DNA from: Paracoccus methylovorus
Lineage (GTDB): Bacteria; Pseudomonadota; Alphaproteobacteria; Rhodobacterales; Rhodobacteraceae
DNA: 64,000 nt
Assembly: GCF_016919705.1 (NCBI RefSeq)
Contig: NZ_CP070371.1
Coordinates: 208,501-272,500, forward strand
Reading direction: 5' to 3'
Part shown: positions 8,732-19,173 of the stretch, one piece after another
Position numbering within the stretch: position 1 is the stretch's first letter
Layout: each line of letters opens with the position of its first letter
The notes under the pieces: model-generated
Database searches by the model: none
Told to the model about the DNA's origin: nothing
The model's input: only the letters and a program-made list of their open reading frames with translations
Translations under genes and position numbers: made by a program

Positions 8732-9913
8732 ATGTCCCAGGAGTCGAACCCGCCTCTGCATCCGCGCACGCGCGCGGTCCATCACGGCATCCGCCGCAGC
8801 CAATATGGCGAGATGGCCGAGGCCCTGTTCATGACCCAGGGCTTTTCCTATGACAGTGCCGAACAGGCCGAAGCCCGCTTTCTGAAAACCGGCGCGGATG
8901 AATTCATCTATGCCCGCTATGGCAACCCGACCTCGCGCATGTTCGAGGATCGGATGGCCGATCTGGAGGGGACCGAGGACGCATTCGCCACCGCCAGCGG
9001 CATGGCGGCGGTCAATGGCGCGCTGATGTGCTTTGTCAAGCCGGGCGATCATATCGTGTCGTCGCGGGCGCTGTTCGGATCCTGCCTGTATGTGCTGGAT
9101 GTCCTGACCCGATTCGGGGTCGAGGTCAGCTATGTCGACGGCACCGATCTGGATCAGTGGCGCGCCGCGATCCGGCCGACGACCCGCGCGGTGTTTTTCG
9201 AGTCGGTCTCGAACCCGGCGCTGGAGGTGGTGGATATCGCCGGCGTTTCCGAATTGGCTCATGCGGCTGGCGCGCTGGTCGTCGTGGACAACGTCTTTGC
9301 CACCCCGGTCTATTCCCGCGCGGTAGAGCAGGGCGCCGATGTGGTGGTCTATTCCGCAACCAAGCATATCGACGGCTCGGGCCGCTGTCTGGGCGGGGTG
9401 ATCTGCGGCACTCGCGAATTCGTGCGCGAGGTGGCCGAACCCTATCTGAAGCATACCGGCGGCGCGATCAGCCCCTTCAACGCCTGGCTGATGCTCAGCG
9501 GATTGGCGACGATGGAGCTGCGTGTGCGCGCCCAGACCGACAGCGCGCATCGGGTCGCCGTGGCTTTGAAAGAAGAGCCCAGGATCGGGCGCGTGATCTA
9601 TCCCGGCCTGCCCGACCACCCGCAATATGAACTGGTGCAACGCCAGATGGGCGCGGGGGGCACCATGGTCGCCATCGACCTTGGCAGCAAAGAGGCGGCT
9701 TTTGCGGCAATGAACCGGATGCGGATCATTCAGATCTCGAACAATCTGGGCGACGCGAAATCCATCGTCACCCATCCCACCACCACGACGCACCAGCGTC
9801 TGTCCGAAGAGGTGCGCCTTGAGCTTGGCATCACGCCCGGTCTTTTGCGCCTGTCCATCGGGCTTGAGGACGCTGGGGACCTGATCGCCGACATCCGCCA
9901 GTCGCTGGGCTGA
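8732..9913 (+). CDS. metZ: O-succinylhomoserine sulfhydrylase
   Basis: A PLP enzyme of the Cys/Met metabolism family that makes homocysteine from an acylated homoserine and sulfide, in methionine synthesis. The 393-residue length fits. Visible features are the substrate/PLP region FIYARYGNPTSRMFEDRMA, FATASGMAAVNGAL, the aspartate of VVDNVFATPV, and the PLP lysine at residue 211 in VVYSATKHIDGSGR. The RCLGGVI block and the SNNLGDAKSIVTHPTTTTH block are typical of MetZ. O-acetylhomoserine sulfhydrylase is the alternative specificity and is usually longer. The ATG at 8732 has an AGGAG site that can be trapped in a hairpin. A terminator follows the gene. Confidence 0.9.
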   Translation: MSQESNPPLHPRTRAVHHGIRRSQYGEMAEALFMTQGFSYDSAEQAEARFLKTGADEFIYARYGNPTSRMFEDRMADLEGTEDAFATASGMAAVNGALMCFVKPGDHIVSSRALFGSCLYVLDVLTRFGVEVSYVDGTDLDQWRAAIRPTTRAVFFESVSNPALEVVDIAGVSELAHAAGALVVVDNVFATPVYSRAVEQGADVVVYSATKHIDGSGRCLGGVICGTREFVREVAEPYLKHTGGAISPFNAWLMLSGLATMELRVRAQTDSAHRVAVALKEEPRIGRVIYPGLPDHPQYELVQRQMGAGGTMVAIDLGSKEAAFAAMNRMRIIQISNNLGDAKSIVTHPTTTTHQRLSEEVRLELGITPGLLRLSIGLEDAGDLIADIRQSLG

Positions 9914-9921
9914 TGATGAAA

Positions 9922-9953
9922 GCCCGGAACTTTCCGGGCGCCCCTTTCCTTTT
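9922..9953 (+). terminator. Rho-independent terminator of metZ
   Basis: GCCCGGAA (9922-9929) pairs perfectly with TTCCGGGC (9932-9939) and is followed by a T-rich tail (CCCCTTTCCTTTTG). Confidence 0.65.
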
Positions 9954-9998
9954 GGGTCCCGAGTTCCCAGATTGTTGCCGACCGCCAGGGAGACGACC

Positions 9999-10964
9999 AT
10001 GACCGAGGCCCGCCCCGTCGCCACCGATCGCGCCTATCCGGCGCTCAAGCGCGAATACCCGGCCGATTTCCGGGTGGATGACAGCTATAAGGCCAGCCTG
10101 CCGGACCTGCAGAACGGCCCGGCCAGCCTGATCGTGGGCGCCCGCGCGCCGATCCAGCATGTCGGCATCTCGAACTTTCGCCTGCCGATCCGCTACCAGA
10201 CGCAGGAGGGGGGCGAGATCGTGCTGGAGACCTCGGTCACCGGCACGGTCAGTCTTGAGGCCGACCGTAAGGGCATCAACATGAGCCGGATCATGCGCTC
10301 GTTCTATGCCCATGCCGAAAAGCAGTTCTCGATGGGCGTGCTGGAGGCGGCGCTGGAGGATTACAAATCCGATCTGGACAGCTTCGACGCCCGTATCCTG
10401 ATGCGGCTCAGCTATCCGATGCGGGTCGAATCGCTGCGCTCGGGGCTGTCGGGCTGGCAATATTACGATATCGCGCTGGAGCTTGCGGAACGCGCCGGCC
10501 AGCGGCTGCGGATCATGCATTTCGACTATGTCTACAGTTCGACCTGCCCGTGTTCGCTGGAACTTGCCGAGCATGCCCGGCAGATGCGCGGCCAGTTGGC
10601 GACGCCGCATTCCCAGCGGTCGGTGGCCCGGATCTCGGCGGTGATGCAGGGCGATACGCTGTGGTTCGAGGATATGGTGGCGCTGTGCCGGCGGGCTGTC
10701 GCGACCGAAACGCAGGTCATGGTCAAGCGCGAGGACGAGCAGGCATTCGCCGAACTCAACGCCGCCAACCCGATCTTTGTCGAGGACGCGGTGCGCGCCT
10801 TTGCCGCCGGACTGATGGCCGAGCCCCGGATCGGCGATTTCCGTGTCGTCGCCAGCCATCAGGAATCGTTGCATTCGCATGATGCGGTCAGCGTGCTGAC
10901 CCAGGGCGAGACTTTCGCACAAGCCAGTCTGGATCCCGCGATTTTCGCCGGCCTTCGGGCGTGA
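9999..10964 (+). CDS. folE2: GTP cyclohydrolase FolE2 (type IB)
   Basis: Converts GTP to 7,8-dihydroneopterin triphosphate, the first step of tetrahydrofolate synthesis. FolE2 is the metal-flexible alternative to FolE. The 321-residue product has the tunnelling fold. Visible are VGISNFRLPI, VSLEADRKGINMSR, the conserved SSTCPCSLELAEHAR with its active-site cysteine, TPHSQRS, and the C-terminal SHQESLHSHDA. The start ATG at 9999 follows AGGGAG. The frame extends nine codons upstream but without a better ribosome site. It overlaps the following small membrane-protein gene by one base (TGATG), so the two are probably cotranscribed. Confidence 0.92.
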   Translation: MTEARPVATDRAYPALKREYPADFRVDDSYKASLPDLQNGPASLIVGARAPIQHVGISNFRLPIRYQTQEGGEIVLETSVTGTVSLEADRKGINMSRIMRSFYAHAEKQFSMGVLEAALEDYKSDLDSFDARILMRLSYPMRVESLRSGLSGWQYYDIALELAERAGQRLRIMHFDYVYSSTCPCSLELAEHARQMRGQLATPHSQRSVARISAVMQGDTLWFEDMVALCRRAVATETQVMVKREDEQAFAELNAANPIFVEDAVRAFAAGLMAEPRIGDFRVVASHQESLHSHDAVSVLTQGETFAQASLDPAIFAGLRA

Positions 10965-11266
10965 TGCTCTGGCTCTGCTGCGGAATGGTCTGTTTCCTGA
11001 TGGCCCGGCTGGCGGCAATGTGGCTTTGTCTGGGCCATCGCTATCCAGAATGGCAAGCAAGGCGGCTGGCAGAGGGGCGGGTGTCCGGTCCTCTGGCGTT
11101 CGGGATGCTGTATGCCAATCCGGTGTTCGACGGTCAGGGGTTTCTGGATTGGTTTCACCCAAGAAATCGCCGCGAACGCATCCGGCTATATGCGGTCGGC
11201 GCGGTTTTTTTGGCACTTGGCTTTCTCGTTTTTTTGGGGCTCTTCGTGTTGGTAAATGGCCTGTGA
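10964..11266 (+). CDS. Small membrane protein coupled to folE2
   Basis: A 100-residue hypothetical protein with a hydrophobic N-terminal helix (LWLCCGMVCFLMARLAAMWL), a soluble middle with DWFHPRNRRERIR, and a hydrophobic C-terminal helix (AVGAVFLALGFLVFLGLFVL). Two transmembrane segments are expected. The ATG at 10964 shares its A with the last base of the folE2 stop (TGATG), suggesting translational coupling. A GTG one codon earlier is possible. No family was recognised. Confidence 0.6.
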   Translation: MLWLCCGMVCFLMARLAAMWLCLGHRYPEWQARRLAEGRVSGPLAFGMLYANPVFDGQGFLDWFHPRNRRERIRLYAVGAVFLALGFLVFLGLFVLVNGL

Positions 11267-11321
11267 ACGAAATGAGAACGACAGGCTTTCCCGAAAGCGG
11301 CTGCGGGGCTATGGTGCCGGC

Positions 11322-13711
<2,390 letters not shown>

Positions 13712-13715
<4 letters not shown>

Positions 13716-14554
13716 AGCGCCGCGCGGACGACTTCGGTCAGTGTGGCGGTCGGTCGCCCGATCAGGCGCGACAGCGTGCGGCTGTCGTCGAACAGCGCGT
13801 CTTGGGCGGCGTCCGCATCCCAGCTTGCGATCGCGTCGGCCAGCCCTTCGGGCAAGCCCGCGCCCACCAGCGCGGCGGCATAATCGGCCTGCGTCAGGTT
13901 TTGATAGGGAACGGTCCTGCCGCTTTGCGCCGAAAGCTCGGCCGCAAGTTCGGTCAGCGTCCAGCCCTCATCCCCCGCCAATTCATAGGTTTTGCCGGCA
14001 TGGTCGCCCCCTGCCAGCACCACGGCGGCGGCTTCGGCGTAATCGGCCCGCGCGGCGGCAGAGATCCGGCCCTCTCCGGCCGCACCGATCAGCGCGCCAT
14101 GGGCCAGTGCCGCGGGGATCGCGCCGGTATGGTTCTCTGCATACCAGCCGTTGCGCAGGATCGTGTGGGGAATGCCCGAATCGGCCAGCATGGCCTCGGT
14201 CGTCACATGCTCATCGGCCAGCGACAGGGGCGAGCGGTCGGCATGCAGCAGGCTGGTATAGACGATCTGCCCGATGCCGGCGGCTTTGGCGGCCTCGATC
14301 ACGGCGCGGTGCTGGGCTGCGCGCTTGCCGATCTCGCTTGAGGAAATCAACAGCAACCTGTCCACCCCGGCCAGCGCGGTTGCCAGCGTCTCGGGGCGGT
14401 CATAGTCGAAGGCGCGTGCGGGCACGCCCAGTTTCTCGGCTTTTTCGGGGCTGCGGGCCAGCGCGACGATCTGCCCCTCTGGCAGCAGGGTTTTCAATTT
14501 GGCGATGGTCAGGCGGCCAAGCTGGCCGGTGGCTCCGGTGACGGCGACGGTCAT
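13712..14554 (-). CDS. NAD(P)H-binding SDR-type oxidoreductase, QorB/YtfG-like
   Basis: An atypical short-chain dehydrogenase (NmrA/SDR_a5 type) of 280 residues. It has an N-terminal Rossmann motif TVAVTGATGQLGRLTIAKL, the nucleotide-specificity region ALARSPEKAEKLG, a central VYTSLLHADRSPLSLADEH and RNGWYAENHTGAIP. The arrangement opposite an HxlR regulator matches the E. coli qorB(ytfG)-ytfH locus, where the enzyme reduces quinones with NADPH. The quinone substrate here is inferred from that analogy. The last codon overlaps uvrD: both genes use the same CTAG tetranucleotide, read on opposite strands, as their TAG stop. Regulation by the divergent HxlR protein through the palindrome at 14604-14618 is likely. 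Confidence 0.82.
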
Positions 14555-14603
14555 ATCGGTTTCCTTTCGTGAATACCTTGTGCCGCCGAAGGTAGACGCC
14601 TAA

Positions 14604-14618
14604 CTTACGAATAGTAAG
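14604..14618. promoter_or_regulatory. Palindromic operator between the QorB-like gene and hxlR
   Basis: CTTAC (14604-14608) and GTAAG (14614-14618) form a perfect inverted repeat around GAATA in the 83-base divergent gap. TTAC/GTAA half-sites of this kind are common for HxlR-family regulators, so autoregulation plus control of the oxidoreductase is likely. Confidence 0.65.
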
Positions 14619-14637
14619 AACGCACAGGAATGTTAGC

Positions 14638-15003
14638 GTGAAAATTATCGAGACGACCGAGAAGGGCGATCTGATGGCGGCGGAATGCCCGTCGCGCGAC
14701 GTGCTGCGGCGGCTGACCGGGCGCTGGGGTATGCTGGTGCTGCGGGCGCTGGCCGGGGGGCCGCATCGCTTCAGCGCGCTGCGCAACCGCATCCGCGGCG
14801 TCAGCGAGCGGATGCTGGCGCAGACCCTTCAGGGGCTGGAGGCGGACGGCATGGTGCTGCGCCGCGATTTCCAGACCGTGCCGCCGCATGTGGAATACTC
14901 CCTGACGCCCTTGGGGCAGGAGGCCGCGTTGCGTGTCGGCGCGCTTCTGGACTGGATCGAGGATTCGTTGCCCCAGATCGCGCATGGCTGGGCGCGGGCT
15001 TGA
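14638..15003 (+). CDS. HxlR-family winged-helix transcriptional regulator
   Basis: A 121-residue DNA-binding protein with the HxlR pattern: an N-terminal cysteine in AAECPSRDVL, followed by LTGRWGMLVLRALAGGPHRF, SALRNRIRGVSERMLAQTL, LEADGMVLR and a C-terminal EYSLTPLGQEA. The single N-terminal cysteine is the one used for redox or electrophile sensing in characterised family members. It starts at GTG 14638; ATG 14671 is an alternative that would still include the cysteine. It is divergent from the QorB-like gene with a palindrome between them. Its stop TGA overlaps the -35 box of the rnpB promoter. Confidence 0.87.
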   Translation: MKIIETTEKGDLMAAECPSRDVLRRLTGRWGMLVLRALAGGPHRFSALRNRIRGVSERMLAQTLQGLEADGMVLRRDFQTVPPHVEYSLTPLGQEAALRVGALLDWIEDSLPQIAHGWARA

Positions 15004-15028
15004 CCCGGCCGGGGCGGGGGCCTATTTC
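15000..15028 (+). promoter_or_regulatory. Probable promoter of rnpB
   Basis: TTGACC (15000-15005) and TATTTC (15023-15028) are separated by 17 bases and end about six bases before the first pairing base of the RNase P RNA. The -35 box overlaps the hxlR stop codon. Confidence 0.6.
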
Positions 15029-15031
15029 GGC

Positions 15032-15408
15032 CCTGCGCGGATGGCCGGATGACCGCGGCGGCAACGTCGAGGAAAGTCCGGACTCCATAAAGGTACGGTG
15101 CCGGGTAACGCCCGGCGGGGGAAACCCCAGGGAAAGCGCCACAGAGAAGAAACCGCCCATGCATGCATGGGCAAGGGTGAAACGGTGGGGTAAGAGCCCA
15201 CCGCGGGGCTGGTAACAGTCCCGGCACGGCAAGCCCCACCGGGAGCAACGCCGAATAGGGACCGCGCGTCGCAAGACAGGGCTGCCTTTGCCCCAGCAGG
15301 TCCGGGTTGGCAGCTAGATCCCGTCGGTAACGGCGGGGCCAGAGGAATGGTCATCGAAGGGGGCGACCCCGGAACAAAATCCGGCTTACAGGCCATCCGC
15401 GCGATTCG
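15032..15408 (+). ncRNA. rnpB: RNase P RNA (bacterial class A)
   Basis: The catalytic RNA that removes 5' leaders from pre-tRNAs. The hallmark CR-I region GAGGAAAGTCCGGACTCC is present at about 15069-15086. The 3' conserved elements follow: the AGAGGAATGGTCATC region near 15341 and ACAAAATCCGGCTTACAGGC near 15374-15393. The 5' end GCGGATGGCC (15036-15045) pairs with GGCCATCCGC (15391-15400) to form helix P1, which fixes the approximate ends. The exact termini are not determined. Open frames across this interval are spurious. Confidence 0.95.
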
Positions 15409-15519
15409 TCCCTGACCTTTGCCCCGCACCGGGTAAAAATGGCTGCCCCATATTCGGGGATGGGCTATCGGGGTCAGGTATTTTCGCCGGGAACCAGCCG
15501 ATTTCCGGCTGATTCCCGG

Positions 15520-15547
15520 TTGACTTCGCCCGCTCTGCCGCTAAAAG
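15520..15547 (+). promoter_or_regulatory. Probable promoter of rpmG
   Basis: TTGACT (15520-15525) is followed after 16 bases by TAAAAG (15542-15547), the same spacing as the rpsD promoter. It directly follows an imperfect 33-base hairpin (15487-15519). Confidence 0.5.
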
Positions 15548-15613
15548 GCTGGCTTCAAGAGAATTCCACGGGGTCTGCGAGATGCGTTTTGCCCCGCAGC
15601 AGGAGCGAAGCAC

Positions 15614-15781
15614 ATGGCGAAGCCGACGACGATCAAGATCCGTCTGAACTCGACGGCCGGAACCGGGCATTTCTATGTCACCAAGAAAAACGCCCGCACG
15701 ATGACCGAAAAAATGGCGGTCAACAAATACGATCCGGTTGTCCGCAAGCACGTCGAATACAAGGAAGGCAAGATCAAGTAA
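15614..15781 (+). CDS. rpmG: 50S ribosomal protein L33
   Basis: A 55-residue L33 that begins [20 protein letters not shown], followed by [14 protein letters not shown] and [18 protein letters not shown]. It lacks the paired CxxC motifs, so it is the zinc-independent (C-minus) form. The ATG 15614 follows an AGGAG ribosome site. It has its own promoter and terminator. Confidence 0.95.
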   Translation: MAKPTTIKIRLNSTAGTGHFYVTKKNARTMTEKMAVNKYDPVVRKHVEYKEGKIK

Positions 15782-15807
15782 GATCTGCCTTTGACGGAAA
15801 CGTTTTG

Positions 15808-15836
15808 GAACCGCGCCTTGCAAAAGGCGCGGTTTC
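15808..15836 (+). terminator. Rho-independent terminator of rpmG
   Basis: AACCGCGCCTT pairs with AAGGCGCGGTT around GCAA and is followed by a short T-rich tail, 27 bases after the rpmG stop. Confidence 0.7.
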
Positions 15837-15939
15837 CGCTTGTGCGTATTACAACTGCGCGGTGCGTGCAGAACTGCCGCAGATCTTTGTCTTTACGGAT
15901 TTCCCGGCGGAAACCGTATCCGCTTGCCCTGCACATGCC

Positions 15940-18900
15940 TTAGTGGAAATCCCGCGATTTCGGCAGGATGCGCACTTGTCGCGGATGGCCGGGGCGGGGT
16001 TGGGGCAGCTTGGCGGGCGCCTCTCCGGCCAGGCGCAACAACGCGTCCGAACGGTCGCCCAGCCAATGCGCGACGATATGGGTCACATTCTCGGCGCGCT
16101 GGATCTGGCCATGCACCTCCAGCAGGCGGGCGGTCATCGCGACCTTGCGGAAACGCTCGAATGTCTTTTGCCAGATCACCAGATTTGCCACTCCGGTTTC
16201 ATCCTCAAGCGTGATGAAACAGGTGCCCTTGGCGCTGCCCGGGCGCTGGCGTACCAGCACGATACCGGCCATGCGCAGCGCAGCGCCGCTCGTCAGTTGG
16301 GCCATTCCGGCTGCCGAAACATAACCCTGCGCCGTCAGGCTGCGCCGCAAAAAACGCATGGGATGGGCCTTCAGCGACAGGCGCAGCGTCTGGTAATCGG
16401 CGGTGACGTGTTCGCACAAGGGCATGGCGGGCAGGGTAACGGTGGGCTCGGCCCCTTCGTCTTGGTGTCCGAACAGCGGCAGTTCCGGCGCGTCGCGCAA
16501 GGCGCGCGCCTGCCAGAGCCCCGCCCGCCGGTCCAGCCCCATCGAGCGTAAGCCGTCCGCCGCCGCGATCACCCGGATGGCGCGGGCATCAAGCTGGGTA
16601 CGAGCCTTCAACTGGGCCAGATCGGCATATGGTTCGGCCCGTGCCTTCGTGATGCGCTCGGCCTGCGTTTTGGACAAGCCGTCGATCTGGCGCAGGCCAA
16701 GACGCAGGGCAAAACAGCCATTGCAAGGTTCCAATGTATTGTCCCATTCGCTGATGTTCACATCGACCGGCAGCACGGTGACGCCGTGGTCGCGCACGTC
16801 GCGCACGATCTGGGCCGGGGCGTAGAAGCCCATCGGCTGGCTGTTCAGAAGCGCCGCTGCGAAGGCGGCCGGGTGATGGCATTTCAGCCATGCCGAGACA
16901 TAGGCCAGATGCGCAAAGGCCGCCGCATGGCTTTCGGGAAAGCCGTAATCGCCGAAACCCTTGATCTGGTTGAAGCAACGCTCGGCAAAGTCCCGGTCAT
17001 AGCCGCGTTCGACCATTTTGCCGACCATCTTGCCCTGCAACTCTCCTATCGTGCCGCGCGAGCGGAAGGTGGCCATGGCCTTGCGCAGATCGTCCACCTC
17101 CTGCGGGGTGAACTGCGCGGCGACCATGGCAATCTTCATCGCCTGTTCCTGAAAGATAGGCACGCCTTCGGTGCGGAAGAGGATATTTTTCAACTCGTCC
17201 GGGTCGCCGTCCTTGGGGCGCGGATAGTCGACTGTTTCCTGCCCATTGCGGCGACGCAGATAGGGATGAACCATGTTGCCCTGAATTGGGCCGGGGCGGA
17301 CGATGGCGACCTGGATCACCAAGTCGTAGAACTTTTCGGGCTTCAGTCGCGGAAGCATGGCCATTTGCGCCCGGCTTTCGACCTGGAAGGAGCCGATACT
17401 GTCGCCCCGGCACAGCATGGCGTAGGTTTCCGCATCGTCCTCGTGGAAATCTGAAAGCGTCAACGCCTTGCCGTAATGCGTTTCGATCAACGCAAAGCAT
17501 TTGCGGATGCAGGTCAGCATCCCCAGCGCCAGCACATCGACCTTGAGGATGTGCAATTCGTCGATGTCGTCCTTGTCCCATTCGATAAAGCTGCGCTCGG
17601 GCATGGCGGCATTGCCGATGGGGACGGTTTCCGACAGTGGCCCTTCGGTCAGGACGAATCCGCCCACATGCTGCGACAGGTGGCGCGGCATGCCGATCAT
17701 CTCTTCCGCCAGCTTTACCGTGCGGCTCATCAGCGGGTCCTTCAGGTCGAGCCCCGCCTGACCGGTGTCGGCGGCCGACATGTCCTGGCCCCAACTGCCC
17801 CAGACCGTGTTGGCCAGCGCCGAGGTAACGTCTTCGGACAGGCCCATGACCTTGCCGACCTCGCGGATGGCGCTGCGGGGACGGTAATGGATCACCGTGG
17901 CGCAAAGGCCGGCGCGGTGGCGGCCATATCGCCTGTAGATGTGCTGGATGACTTCTTCGCGCCGTTCATGTTCGAAATCCACGTCGATGTCGGGCGGTTC
18001 CTTGCGGTTCTGGCTGATGAAACGCTCGAACAGCAGGTCGTGGACGTCGGGATCGACAGGGGTGATGCCCAGCACATAGCAGACCGCCGAATTCGCCGCC
18101 GAGCCGCGGCCCTGATGCAGGATGCTTTTGCTTTCGGCGTAACGGACGATCTCGTGAATGGTCAGGAAATATTGGGCGATCTTCTTTTCGCCGATCAGCG
18201 CCAGTTCCTTTTTCAGCGTGGCATGGACCTTGGGCGAAATGCCTGCCGGATAGCGCGCATGGGCGCGGCGCCAGGTCAGGTTTTCCAGATGCTGCTGCGG
18301 GGTCAGGCCCGGCGGCACGCTTTCGCGGGGGTATTCGTATTGCAGTTCATCCAGCGAAAAGTGACAGCTATCGGCGATCTCGCGGCTGGCGCGGATGGCA
18401 TGGGGCCAGTCGGCGAAAAGCTGGATCATCTGGGCGGGCGGTTTCAGATGCCGCTCGGCATTCTGCGCCAGCCGCAGCCCCGCTTGGGCGATGGTGGTCC
18501 CTTCGCGGATACAGGTCATCACATCCTGCAAGGGGCGGCGTTCGGGCGCATGGTAATGCACGTCGTTGATGGCGACGATAGAGAGCCCCGCCGCCCGTGC
18601 TGCCCGGTCCAGCCGGTTGATCCGCGCCCGGTCGTCGCCGCGATATAGCCAGCTTGCCGCGACATGGGAAAGCTGCGGCAGGCGGACGGCCAGACCGGGC
18701 AGGGGCGACAGGTCGGTGCCGGGCAACCAGATCAGCCGCATCCCCTGCGCATGTGCGGCCAGATCGTCAAGGTTCAGGTCGCAGCGGCCCTTTTTCTGCC
18801 ATTTTCCGTCAAGGTCCTCTCGCCGTCCCTTGGTGATCAACGAGGCAAGCCGGCCATAGGCCGCGCGGTCGGTTGGATAGGCCAGAAAGCCCGAGCCGTC

Positions 18901-19173
18901 GGCTAGCACGATCCGTGCCCCGATCAGCGGGCGGAGGCGCAGTTTTTTCGCCGTGGCATGCAGCCGAACCACGCCCGCAAGGCTGTTCAGATCCGTGATC
19001 CCCAGCGCATCATAGCCATGACGATATGCTGCCAGCGCCAGTTCGCGCGGATGCGAGGCGCCAAGCAGAAAGCTGAAGGCGCTGGTGACCGCCAGTTCGA
19101 CGTAATCCGAGGGCGGGTTCGGCTGTTCGACCGCGGGCAGCAGGACCTCGGGCTGGGCATGACGGTCGGGCAT
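15940..19173 (-). CDS. dnaE2: Error-prone DNA polymerase III alpha subunit DnaE2 (ImuC)
   Basis: The C-family polymerase of the damage-induced mutasome, which carries out translesion synthesis with ImuA and ImuB. The 1077-residue protein has an N-terminal PHP domain (AVTSAFSFLLGASHPRELAL), the palm catalytic aspartates in PPDIDVDFEHERREE near residues 391-397, HQGRGSAANSAVCYVLGITP, and the fingers region QEQAMKIAMVAAQFTPQEVD. The C-terminal OB domain includes GIVLVRQRPGSAKG. The length and the FSFLLGASHP block distinguish DnaE2 from the replicative DnaE1. It is the last gene of imuA-imuB-dnaE2, and its start overlaps the imuB stop by one base (TGATG). Confidence 0.95.
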   Translation of the reverse strand: MPDRHAQPEVLLPAVEQPNPPSDYVELAVTSAFSFLLGASHPRELALAAYRHGYDALGITDLNSLAGVVRLHATAKKLRLRPLIGARIVLADGSGFLAYPTDRAAYGRLASLITKGRREDLDGKWQKKGRCDLNLDDLAAHAQGMRLIWLPGTDLSPLPGLAVRLPQLSHVAASWLYRGDDRARINRLDRAARAAGLSIVAINDVHYHAPERRPLQDVMTCIREGTTIAQAGLRLAQNAERHLKPPAQMIQLFADWPHAIRASREIADSCHFSLDELQYEYPRESVPPGLTPQQHLENLTWRRAHARYPAGISPKVHATLKKELALIGEKKIAQYFLTIHEIVRYAESKSILHQGRGSAANSAVCYVLGITPVDPDVHDLLFERFISQNRKEPPDIDVDFEHERREEVIQHIYRRYGRHRAGLCATVIHYRPRSAIREVGKVMGLSEDVTSALANTVWGSWGQDMSAADTGQAGLDLKDPLMSRTVKLAEEMIGMPRHLSQHVGGFVLTEGPLSETVPIGNAAMPERSFIEWDKDDIDELHILKVDVLALGMLTCIRKCFALIETHYGKALTLSDFHEDDAETYAMLCRGDSIGSFQVESRAQMAMLPRLKPEKFYDLVIQVAIVRPGPIQGNMVHPYLRRRNGQETVDYPRPKDGDPDELKNILFRTEGVPIFQEQAMKIAMVAAQFTPQEVDDLRKAMATFRSRGTIGELQGKMVGKMVERGYDRDFAERCFNQIKGFGDYGFPESHAAAFAHLAYVSAWLKCHHPAAFAAALLNSQPMGFYAPAQIVRDVRDHGVTVLPVDVNISEWDNTLEPCNGCFALRLGLRQIDGLSKTQAERITKARAEPYADLAQLKARTQLDARAIRVIAAADGLRSMGLDRRAGLWQARALRDAPELPLFGHQDEGAEPTVTLPAMPLCEHVTADYQTLRLSLKAHPMRFLRRSLTAQGYVSAAGMAQLTSGAALRMAGIVLVRQRPGSAKGTCFITLEDETGVANLVIWQKTFERFRKVAMTARLLEVHGQIQRAENVTHIVAHWLGDRSDALLRLAGEAPAKLPQPRPGHPRQVRILPKSRDFH

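Noticed and set aside
15007..15429. Several open frames across the RNase P RNA
   Set aside because: The interval has the conserved RNase P core and matching P1 ends; the frames are chance products of a GC-rich RNA.
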